From Limnephilus marmoratus (lineage: Eukaryota; Arthropoda; Insecta; Trichoptera; Limnephilidae), in assembly GCA_917880885.1 (NCBI GenBank), contig OU862917.1, positions 26,648,104 to 26,712,103 on the forward strand: DNA of 64,000 bases, read 5' to 3'. A program made the translations under genes and the position numbers. Positions 55,171 through 64,000 of the stretch are shown here, piece after piece (positions within the stretch are counted from its first letter, which is position 1; each line of letters opens with the position of its first letter). Below the pieces are notes generated by a model. That model was given only the letters and a program-made list of their open reading frames with translations. It did no database searches and was not told where the DNA came from.

Positions 55171-55527
55171 ATAAAAATCGACGGCATTTATCGGTTTGTC
55201 CTTGGAGATTATATATTTTCGCCTGTGGTGCTTTTTTGCGTTATATATTTTTTTTATTGAAAAAATACTTTTTTAAGAAGTAGAAATAGGTTTGCGATTT
55301 GCGTCGCCACCGACTGCAAGTTTAACATCGTCGAGCAGAAGGTACCCTACCCGCTGCGGCCCGCGAACAAATTTGAAAATGGATGAATTTGCACTCCGGC
55401 TAAAAAGATTTATCTTCACTGAACTAAAGCCTTCTAAATGATGAATTTAAATAACCTTAAAAGAGTGTCTAATTTATATGTCAACTATTATGTCTATTTC
55501 TTATTTACGTATCCAATTTCGGTTTCC

Positions 55528-56520
55528 TTTTTTTTTTTTTTTTATACATTTTACAAATATAAGACAAAAAGTCCCGATAAACTACTTTTTAGCAGTTTGT
55601 CTAACGGGTTCTTTACATTAAAGATCTTATTATAGAGATTTAATAGTTACATTTTTACAGTTAAAGATATAAAATTAAATTAATTTTTTTTACAGAAATA
55701 TACTTAGATACATTTTTACAATTATAGATATAAGATAAAATTAAATTTTTACAGAAATATACTTAAATAAAAAAAAATATGAAAACATGAATAACAATTT
55801 TAAAGTCTTTAAAATAAGTAATATGTTATTGTAAGCTAATACAAATGAATTCTTTCCGTGAGCCAAGTCTTCAGTAAGTTCACCAATTGTTTGTTTTGGG
55901 TACAGTTTTTAATTTCAGCTGGAAGCATATTTAAACAACTGGGAATCATGTAATTTAACGTTCTTTGTCCATATTTATTTGTATGTTTAGGTACAATTAG
56001 TCCTTCATTAAAGTTAAAACGAGTATTATGGTTGTGTTCCAGCCTGTTTATATATAAAGGGTTATTTATGTGCTGAAATATAATTTTTTATCACATAATT
56101 GCTCTCACTGAAAGAATTTTGAGACTTTGATAAAAGTATGGAATATTATGCCTTTCTTTGTATAAATTTTTTTCAGCTAATAATTTAACCAATGAATTTT
56201 GCACTGATTGAACATGGTCTATATTGGTTTTACAAGAAAATCCCCAAGCTGTTATTCCATACCTTATAACAGCTTCAGCTAGAGATAAATAAATTATTCG
56301 AAGTATGCAGAGAGGAACAAAAAAATTTAGTTTATACAATTTGCTTACAATTGATCTTAATCGTGCACAAACTTTGTTTATTTGTATATCCCACTTGAAA
56401 AAGCAATCAATAATAACACCTAAATAAACATACTCTTTAACTAGTTCCATATTTTCACATGTACACGTTGCTGGAATACTCAATTTCAATATTCAATTTG
56501 AAGGTAATTTTTAATTGTCA
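55528..56520 (-). mobile_element. LINE 3' end with frameshifted ORF2
   Basis: The minus frame 56091-56489 has YVYLGVIIDCFFKWDIQINK and EAVIRYGITAWG (RT thumb). After a frameshift it continues LEHNHNTRFNFNEGLIVPKH and CLNMLPAEIKNC (about 55870-56045). A stem-loop at 55573-55608 (CCCG/CGGG outer, AAACTACT/AGCAGTTT inner) precedes the tail at 55528-55545. Confidence 0.75.
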
Positions 56521-57480
56521 AAAATAATAAGATGAGACACCTTATTCTTCTTTTCGTGTTTTCTAGCGTTCATTCATAATTTGATTTTTTCACACTTTTT
56601 TCTATGGGTTAAAAATTTATTTATTTGACTTTACTCTTGGCTGGGCTATTACAATCCTAGCCATTGGAAGTACTTACGGGATGTAATATTAGTATTACGA
56701 GAAAAGTCCCGTACCGAACGCCTTGAACCGGGCGACCGAAGCGGCCCCAGAGCGGGTGTACAAAATTGAGCGGTCGACTGTGTCCTTTGTAGGCGCACAC
56801 TCCTCGCTTTATCCGCATTCAGGCATCGTTTTTTTTCTTCATATATTTAATTAAACACACACTTCTCGCTTCATCCGCGTTCACACGTCAAATCGCTTAG
56901 TGTTTTAGTCAATCCGTTAGTTGCCTGCAACGGGCAAAAGCTAGTTGGTATTATTATTTCGATAGAAGAGGTCATTTGGCTTAAAACTGTCGATTGTAGG
57001 TCCGCAAGTAGTTGCTCGGTTCACGTTTTCTACGTGATTCGTACTTGTCGGCCGTCAGCGAGTGACGGTGTGTGACGGCATTAAAACGTATATAAAGGGG
57101 ACAAATGCAGGATTATAAGTATATTATATTATATACATATTATGTAAGTTTCAAACTATCTTCCTTATTCATGTTTTTTTTTTTTTTTACATGAATACCG
57201 CACAAGAGTCCCAACTGCTCCCGTCTGGAGTCAGTGGGACTATGGCATCCCCAATTAAGGTATGTTGTGAGGCTGAAGGTAGTGGGGAAGGGAAGGAGAT
57301 AGGGAATAGGAAGGTGGGGAAGTACCTGGCTATTCAGATCTGGTCACCAAACACGGCAGAAGCCACTTCAAGCAACGTTTCAATTCTGAATGGTGGTCTT
57401 ACACCAGGGCGATACTGAGAGTATCTCCCACTCTGGAACGTGCCGCAAATATACTATATATTATTTTAAATGAATAAATT
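56521..57480. other. Unassigned; one inverted copy of the 4.4-kb array block
   Basis: At 57190-57225 GAATACCGCACAAGAGTCCC and AACTGCTCCC are the inverse of the tandem unit at 4437-4480. A 75-codon frame over it (57191-57418) is not recognisable. Confidence 0.35.
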
Positions 57481-57509
57481 GTGAAATAACACAAATTTAT
57501 CAAATAAAA

Positions 57510-57595
57510 TTTATTTGCCACGCCGGGATTCGATCCCGCGACCTTCGGAGCGCTAGTCAAGAGCCTTGCCACTGGACTACGCCGGCCGTCATCTA
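57510..57595 (-). mobile_element. tRNA-derived SINE, family beta
   Basis: The minus strand has GGCGTAGTCCAGTGGCAAGG (A box) and GGTCGCGGGATCGAATCCCG (B box, T-stem). The anticodon stem does not pair well, so a SINE head is more likely than a tRNA gene. Confidence 0.55.
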
Positions 57596-57687
57596 CTACA
57601 TTATTTTGTATCTATGTATTTCGCACTGTTGTACTGTTGTATCTTCCACACATTATTATTTACATTTTTTTTCTCCTTTTATTCCAA

Positions 57688-57977
57688 ACTAGCAGACCCG
57701 GCCACACGTTGCTGTGGCTAACAAAACACAACGCCACGCCATTACTCAACCTTTATAACCAACGCCATCTGTTAAAATCAAATCCAAATCAAATCCATTT
57801 ATTCTCTTTATTTATATATTTCAACCAATTTACACAAAACCTTGACAAATTATATACCTAAAAACCTTCCTCATGAATCACTCTATCTATTGGTGAAAAC
57901 CGCATGAAAATCAGTTGCGTAGTTTAAAAGATCTAAACGCACAGACAGCGGGAGCGACTTCATTTTACACTATGTAA
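57688..57977 (-). mobile_element. Helitron-like element, second family
   Basis: From CTAGCAGACCCGGCCACACG to GAGCGACTTCATTTTACACT. Reversed, the terminus is TCTGCTAG followed by T. Confidence 0.6.
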
Positions 57978-57989
57978 AAATGATTTGAT

Positions 57990-58165
57990 TCATGTCGTTA
58001 ATATGGTAGGCAGGGATGAGTACCGCCGGCCCGTAAACCCCAGGATCCTGGCCACCCCACATACCTTTTTGCTTCCTAGAACTTTTTCCTTTTCTATAAG
58101 ACCCTCCGCATCCCCAAAAAATGACATAGACCCCGAGGGGAATTATTTTCCTCAAAATAATGTAA
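57990..58165 (+). mobile_element. Element S, 3' part
   Basis: AACCCCAGGATCCTGGCCAC, ATAAGACCCTCCGCATCCCC and a hairpin CCCCGAGGGGAATTATTTTC. Confidence 0.5.
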
Positions 58166-58169
58166 GGCT

Positions 58170-58500
58170 GATATAAGCGTTATGAGTAAAATTAAGAAAG
58201 GGACGCTCAGATGGTTTGGGTATGTAGAGAGAATGAACGAGTAAAGGAGTGTAAGGAAAATATATGACGCAAATGTGTATGGCAGAAGAAGTTGGGGACG
58301 CCCGAGGAAGACACGGCACGACCAAGTGAATCGGTTACTTGAGTCGGGCCAAGTCAATCAGAATAATATAAGAGCATGCATGAGACGATGTATGGATGTG
58401 AACGAGGCAAGCAGTGTGTGCCAAGACCGAGTTGTTTGGCGGTCCGTCCTCTTTGCCTACCCCTGCGAGGAAACGGCGTGATGGTTAATTAGTCAGTTAG
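58170..58500 (+). mobile_element. RTE-like LINE 3' end with TTAG tail
   Basis: AGATGGTTTGGGTATGTAGA, AGAAGTTGGGGACGCCCGAG and CCTGCGAGGAAACGGCGTGA are the plus-strand form of 46378-46700. It ends GGTTAATTAGTCAGTTAGTT. Confidence 0.75.
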
Positions 58501-58719
58501 TTAGCCTCTTGTGCGAAGCTACTTTAAAAAAAATGTCTACACTGTCTTTGTGTTTATGATGAAGGATTACGACAAAAAATATTTTTATTCTGACCATTAC
58601 AGTATGATTCGAACTTTTTCAGAGCTAACTTTAAATAGATATTATGTTTGAGGTGATTTTTAAAACTATAAAGAGGCAAATACATTATTTTAAAGATTAC
58701 TCATTTGCATGTGTTTGTG

Positions 58720-59383
58720 AGCACGTATTGACTCTTTTCCATAAAAAATTATAGATGGATTTCGAAAGATTGTTCTTTTATCTAGCATTCGCATGTAATA
58801 AATTTTTTTAATTTTTAGTATAATAAGGTTATTCCACAGGTCGTTGGCAGATTTGTTAAATTTTTAAAAAAGATTTTGTATTATACCACACCCATTTTAA
58901 ATAATATAATCATGCAGTATAATAAATCAATACATTATCTATCAAACGCATGTTTTAGAATTTTAATTTTAGTTTCAATAAAATCATTAAAAAAATATGT
59001 ACGTACATGTGTTTCTTGACGAAAATCGGTCCATTGGTGTATTTATTTGAGACTTACAAACTAATATATTTCAGATTTTTTTAACATTCTTATTAAATTT
59101 AGACATTATTGAAAAATGTAATGTAAAAAGTACTTATAATCAAAAAATAACTACAAAAATTACATTATTTTAATAGTTTTATCATCACGCCTTTCAGCAT
59201 TTTCGGATGAAGGTTTAAATTAAAGCTAATTTGGATTGAAATAAATTCGATATTGAGTTATAATTTTAAAAAGCTGGTACGGAAAATAATCAATCTTTCT
59301 CATTGTAACCGCCCTGCACGATCGTAAGAACAACTTTCGACGAAATGTGGATTTTCGTCCGCTGGCTGGTTAAACGCTCTTAA
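58720..59383 (+). mobile_element. MITE with TTAA target sites, copy 3, left end lost
   Basis: It matches 27480-28123 and ends GGCTGGTTAAACGCTC with TTAA at 59380-59383. The left terminal repeat is missing or diverged. Confidence 0.65.
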
Positions 59384-59384
59384 A

Positions 59385-60398
59385 TTTAGACTCAATTGTT
59401 TTTTTATTTACTGTTCAGTTTTGTAACTTTATTTTTGGAAATCTTAATTATTATTATTTTTTTTCAATTATATCTGGCTTTCACCCTTAAAGGATGTTCT
59501 AGGCCATCATTTAAAATTACAGAGAAAGGAAAGGTGAATTTATATATTAATTTTATTTAAATGAGCATATTTCAGAATTATATGGAAGATTGGAGTTGAG
59601 TTCAGACTTAGAAGAGATGAAATGTTGAATGGAGGGGAGGCAATTTTTGAGAATATTTATTTAGAGAGAGCCAACCAAAACATATTTATGTGATCTAAAG
59701 TTCCCACATCTAGACCACAGAATGTACTGTATCTGGGAAGTCAAGGATGTGAATTTTAAAAAGACGAGAAGGAACGGATCAATATCCGATTCTCATTCGA
59801 ATAAGTGAAGAAATATCTTTTTTGGATAAATGGGGGAATTTTGAAACCACGGTTTTAGTAAAACCTCAAATTTAATCATGGAAGACAATATTAGCGATTC
59901 TCAAACGAAAACTTGAAACAGAAAAATCATTCGGTTGATGTGACCGAAGTGGATAGGGTTGAATTAGCTCTGTGGTTAAGGCAGAGCCGCGGCAATGCTA
60001 TGTTCTTGGTTCAATTCCTAGATGTTACCGAATCTTTTTCTGATTTTTCTGTTTAAAATTTTCGTTTGATAGTTGCTAATGTGGTTTTCAATGGTTAAAA
60101 ACAAAATTATTATTAAATTAAATTAGGTTTTTATCAATCCAGTGCATCACCCCCCAAGCAAGGGATTCTTTAAAATTATTTAACTGTAGGTTATTATTAA
60201 TGTATTATTATTAATGTATAAATTAATAAAATTAATGTATAAATTCACCTTTCCTTTCTCTGTAATTTTAAATGATGGCCTAGAACACCCTTTAAGGGTT
60301 AGGGCCAGATATAATTGAAAAAAATAATAATAATTAAGATTTCCAAAAATAAAATTACAAAACTGAACAGAGAAAAAAAAACAATAGAGTCTAAATTT
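59385..60398. repeat. Inverted repeat, arms about 175 bp, enclosing a SINE
   Basis: The arm 59385-59562 (TTTAGACTCAATTG, TTGTAACTTTATTTTTGGAA, AGGCCATCATTTAAAATTAC) recurs inverted at 60215-60398. The 650-bp centre includes the SINE at 59885-60095. Confidence 0.75.
59885..60095 (+). mobile_element. tRNA-derived SINE, family alpha, with inverted 5' flank
   Basis: Head: TGAATTAGCTCTGTGGTTAA and TCTTGGTTCAATTCCTAGAT. Body: CTGATTTTTCTGTTTAAAAT. The 5' flank 59885-59935 is the inverse of the body, so a partial second copy stands head to head. Confidence 0.55.
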
Positions 60399-60399
60399 A

Positions 60400-61050
60400 A
60401 ACAAAAGTACACATTTTTTTAAATATTTCGATTAAAATCAATCTAAATTGGCATCTTATCGATAACTTTAATATATTCCTTTTAGGTCCTAAGCGAGCTC
60501 GCGCGACACCTCGCAATTTAAAAAGGCGCGACGGGCGGCGGGTTAAGCCATAATTTTAACTCTTTTATGTATTGAGGTGGTTTAGTTGTAACTTGAATTT
60601 TTTTCGTTAAAAGATTGAAAGTACGAGGTCCAATAAAACTGCTGTGTTTGCATTTGTTTGGTATTCATTCGGGGGGAGGGGTATAAAATACATTATTATT
60701 TCTAATGTTGACTCTATTTTAATTTTTTTCGAATTTATTTTTGTTTTTAAAGTCATATTTCATAGTTTGCAGTATAAATAGTTGAATAGTTTAGAGACTG
60801 AATAGTTTAGATTATTTATACAGTGCATCTGTATAAACTTCAACACAATAAATAAATTATCCATATATGAAACTACAAACCTATATTGATCAAAACGCTT
60901 TTGAGTTGGGAATATCCCAAATGTCAGTAAACACAAACAATTAATTAATATTTTCGATTAAATAATGTGTCATCATGAAAAACTATTGTACGATGAACAA
61001 ATAAACATGCCGCTATGAACAACCAAACAGTTTTAGCATATTAACACTTA
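60400..61050. other. No recognisable gene
   Basis: A short GC-rich patch at 60490-60545 interrupts AT-rich DNA. No coding signal. Confidence 0.4.
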
Positions 61051-61052
61051 AC

Positions 61053-61315
61053 AATTTGGGCAGCGGGAACAATTTATTGGATAATTATCACCTCTGCCAT
61101 AGGTAACCCCGTGTGGTTCGCTACGTTTGGTGACTTAACAGGACTGCCCGGGTTCATGGGGTGCGATATGTCAAAGTCTTGGCGGCAGATGCATTTGTCC
61201 ACCACCTGCGTGGCGGGCCGGGTCGGACGAGGCCGGTTGAGAGCGGCCATTTGACCTTTCCAGCCGGACTCTCGACCCATCGCCTTGCACCGCAGTTGGA
61301 GGGATGGAAAAGTTA
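61053..61315 (+). mobile_element. Element S, 5' part
   Basis: ATTTGGGCAGCGGGAAC, ACCCCGTGTGGTTCGCTACG and CCATCGCCTTGCACCGCAGT. The 3' tail is missing. Confidence 0.6.
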
Positions 61316-61477
61316 CTCACCGAAGCAAAATATTTAAAATCACCTCTCATTCAAATCAAAATCAAATCTCTCGCTATTCAAAGAAACAAAAACTAATCAG
61401 CACCGGCCAAGTTCCAGTCGGGAAGGACTTCCGCGCCGACCGCCTTCTGTTGTAAACTGGATGAGTTATGACATGAC

Positions 61478-61690
61478 AATTTGAGGCAAACATTTTTTAA
61501 GTTAATCTCCGGTAACATACTAAATCCGCTTATATTGAAAGAGATCAACTTATATGTCCCTAAGGCGTATACTCGTGGGAGATCCCACTCACTATTTTAT
61601 GCTCCGAAAGCTAGAACTTCTGCCTATCAGAATGCACTTTGGAATGCACCATTGCAGGGCGACTCAACTGCTTAAGGGCCCGCAACCCGG
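61478..61690 (+). mobile_element. LINE ORF2 C-terminal fragment
   Basis: LKLISGNILNPLILKEINLY, VPKAYTRGRSHSLFYAPKAR and TSAYQNA match the family at 16660-17290. Confidence 0.6.
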
Positions 61691-62305
61691 ATTTGTACCC
61701 ATTTATTACATATTTCCCTTAAACACGGTAAGTTTTAAAGCTCTTAAAAAATATATATGTTATTCTTGCAGATAATATCTAGACTTTGCCCGCGCCAAAA
61801 CGCAAATTATATAAAATTCCCTCGATAAAAAAAATCGCAAAGTATGCTCCAAAAATTATTATTAACACGTTTGTTTCAGTTATTTTACAAGTTATATGTA
61901 TGAAAAAATTCACAGTGTTTCTTTAAATGCTGTTTAAGACAATGCCCGCGAGATATTTGCTCTATTTTAAACGAGTCGTGTTTTATTAAACATTTTCGCA
62001 AATTCGCATCGATTTTGTCGCTGTAACTGTAAATGTTAGCGCTCTCCTCTAACATTCGTAATTTCGTATCTCTCCATCTTCTTCTTTTCTGGCCCGGTTG
62101 CGGAACCTTAAACTAAAAATATTTTAGGTTTGTAATAATTAATTAGATCATGAACAAAACTTCTGTATTTTTAAACATCCCAATTTGCAACAATTATATA
62201 GCACACAAACAGACCGTGGAACTAAACATCTTAGATTTAATACCGTTCGCAAAATCGCTAGTGATTGGGCATAAACCCTCTGGCTAAATTAAATGGTTCC
62301 GCCAC

Positions 62306-62557
62306 TTTTCATCCCGCGACAATATATCCTACGACAAAACATCCGCCAACAAAATATCTACTAAAACCTAACCTAACTTAACAAGAGACAAAAATAATAC
62401 AAACACAATAAATTATTGTTCAAAAATAGTAAAATGGGACAGAAATAATACAGACATCCTGTAAAGTTAGTTTAGGTTAGGATTTAGTGGATATTTTCTT
62501 GGAGAATGTTTTGTCCGTAGGATATTTTGTCGGGGATATTTTGTCGCGGGATGAAAA
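62306..62557. mobile_element. Foldback element with repeated GACAAAATATCC motifs
   Basis: TTTTCATCCCGCGAC and GTCGCGGGATGAAAA mark the ends. Each arm of about 90 bp repeats a TTTTGTCG-GGATAT motif two or three times and carries two CCTAA/TTAGG units. Confidence 0.7.
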
Positions 62558-63087
62558 CGCGCACCACCAATTAATTGGCCCTCTGGAGACGAGACTTGGT
62601 CAAATAACCTCCATAAACGGTTGCTTGCATTCATTTTTATGTTTTTTTTTCCACTTCTTTTCCGCATTATATTATGAACCTATGTATTGTTACTTTGTGT
62701 AATTTCTGTTACTTATTATTTATTTAATTCCTTTTTTTGTTATTTCAAAATATGGAATATATTGCTTTTCACGCATGCATTCTGGAATAAACAAGTATTA
62801 TTATCATTATTATTTTTAAATTATTAGACTATTTTGTCGTAAGGTTAAAATATTTCGGCATTGCAATAAATCCAAATAAATGGAATATGTCTGGACATAT
62901 CCGAAAACTAAAAAGTGTTTTTGAAAGGTGGTGAAATAAGCTTTCAAATTTTGATAATTCAAAATAAACATAATTTTTGATTTACAAAAATTTGTGATAC
63001 TAAAAACAAGTTTTAAAAATGGATCATCTTACGTTTTTTCTAATTAAAATTACTGATTACAAAAATAATAACAAACTTATATTTAAC

Positions 63088-63288
63088 TAGCTGACCCGGC
63101 CACACGTTGCTGTGGCTAACGAAACACAACGCCATTACCCGGCCTTTATAAAATCCACACCAACCGCTTGCCAGCTGCCCGCTGCCTGAATTGAATATTT
63201 GAATTTCTCGGCTTTTTTCTACTATAATAAGCATGTATTATACATGCGCACATTCATTTTGAGCGACTTCATTTTATACTATGTAATT
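63088..63288 (-). mobile_element. Helitron-like element, second family, nested
   Basis: CTAGCTGACCCGGCCACACG to GAGCGACTTCATTTTATACT. It is shorter than the copies at 48413 and 57688 because the middle block is missing. Confidence 0.65.
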
Positions 63289-63462
63289 AATAAGGCAAAT
63301 GTATTATAAACGTTATCGTCTAATCACCTTTCTGTCGTTTCATGCAAAAATAATTAATAAAAAATTCTCAAACTTTCGTATTTTTTTTTTAAATGGCAAT
63401 CGGAAAATTTGGTTTCGTACAGGTGTAGGTACATTTTAATTATTTTGAGGTTAACTTTAAAA

Positions 63463-63930
63463 TCTGCCTATCTATCTATTCTATATAAATAAAAATGAAT
63501 CGCCGTAATGTATGTACGCGTATAACTTCCAAACGACTGCACCAAATTTTTCTGTGTTCCTTATTGTCAGGACAAGGTTTGTATATAACTACTGGTGAGC
63601 TCTGGCATTATGAAATTTGTATAACAAATTGCAATAGGTGGTACGCGAGATGTTTGCAAACTGAATGTATGGAATGCGGGAAGGGGGAGGGGAACACAGG
63701 TAGGGGGTTCGCGGGAGGGGGGGATGAGAACCTGGGAGGGGGGGGGAAACTTGGGAGAAGGGTTCGCGGGATGGGGGAAGGGGGGAGTGGTGTGGGGAGA
63801 AGATGGAGGAGGCGCAGTGGGAACGCAAGAGGGGAAGGGGACGCGGGAGAGACGAATGGGAAAAGACACGCAGGGAGAAACAATTTCTTTATTAAAAATG
63901 GCATAGCATCGCATGCCGGAAAACAGCTAG
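63463..63930 (+). mobile_element. Helitron-like element, G-rich, nested
   Basis: Host DNA reads AACTTTAAAA before it and TTTGAATATAAAG after it, continuous with the empty site AACTTTTAGA/TTTGAATATAAAG at 53231-53253. The insertion starts TC, ends CAGCTAG and sits between A and T, as Helitrons do. Its G-rich core creates long frames on both strands that are not genes. Confidence 0.75.
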
Positions 63931-64000
63931 TTTGAATATAAAGCATGATCTTTTCTCTTTCTAATACCGTTTAGATCATATATTTAGGTATGTTAGTAAG

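Larger units (their letters stand above)
62834..64000 (+). repeat. Repeat family D, interrupted twice, runs off the window
   Basis: Host segments 62834-63087, 63289-63462 and 63931-64000 line up with 52862-53300. The two gaps are the Helitron-like insertions. Confidence 0.7.

Noticed and set aside
62365..62490. Telomere-like CCTAA/TTAGG units
   Set aside because: Only two units per arm, inside a foldback element; not a telomeric array.
1..64000. CRISPR array, bacterial operon or phage
   Set aside because: Tandem arrays here lack unique spacers of even length, and splice sites, SINEs and LINEs show nuclear animal DNA.

Overview
This is an AT-rich piece of animal nuclear DNA, most likely from an insect and probably a moth or butterfly. 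It has long spliced introns with GT/AG borders and very low gene density. It carries many 5'-truncated LINEs, tRNA-derived SINEs, Helitron-like elements, hAT, mariner, Harbinger and TTAA-type elements, and Penelope-like repeats with hammerhead-ribozyme motifs. There are no operons, rRNA genes, CRISPR arrays or viral genes that I can recognise. The order-level placement is inference from repeat style, not from a marker gene.

Only one conserved cellular gene is clear. It is the 5' half of a BRMS1/Sds3-family gene on the + strand, a predicted subunit of Sin3-HDAC corepressor complexes. A CpG-rich promoter with a perfect CRE palindrome and an ETS site (about 20770-21128) precedes coding exon 1 (21129-21330). 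Intron 1 is 4 kb and holds a composite foldback MITE, a 13-copy minisatellite and two more repeats. Exon 2 (25355-25599) joins in frame. I found no third exon, so intron 2 may run 38 kb to the window end. A second, weak candidate first exon lies at 51294-51344.

The rest is layered mobile DNA. 0-10 kb: Helitron-like G-rich elements, RTE-like LINE tails, a hammerhead-bearing repeat, short tandem arrays. 10-20 kb: LINE 3' ends, six related tRNA-like SINE pieces, a LINE insertion with its A tail and 26-bp target duplication. 25-36 kb: a LINE and a non-autonomous element that share a 3' tail, a dead mariner, an internally deleted hAT with perfect target duplications, and two inverted hAT-type MITEs. 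37-48 kb: Harbinger-like MITE, nested hAT in RTE, a tRNA-containing foldback, a 39-bp satellite split by a LINE, an RTE insertion. 47-64 kb: hammerhead-bearing Penelope-like pieces, more LINEs and SINEs, and at the right edge an old repeat interrupted by two Helitron-like insertions.

The two signals I find most interesting are RNA structures. (1) Two unrelated families of hammerhead-ribozyme-like sequence occur in at least six copies, often head to head. (2) Several different LINE lineages each end in a stem-loop whose stem sequence changes between copies while pairing is kept.
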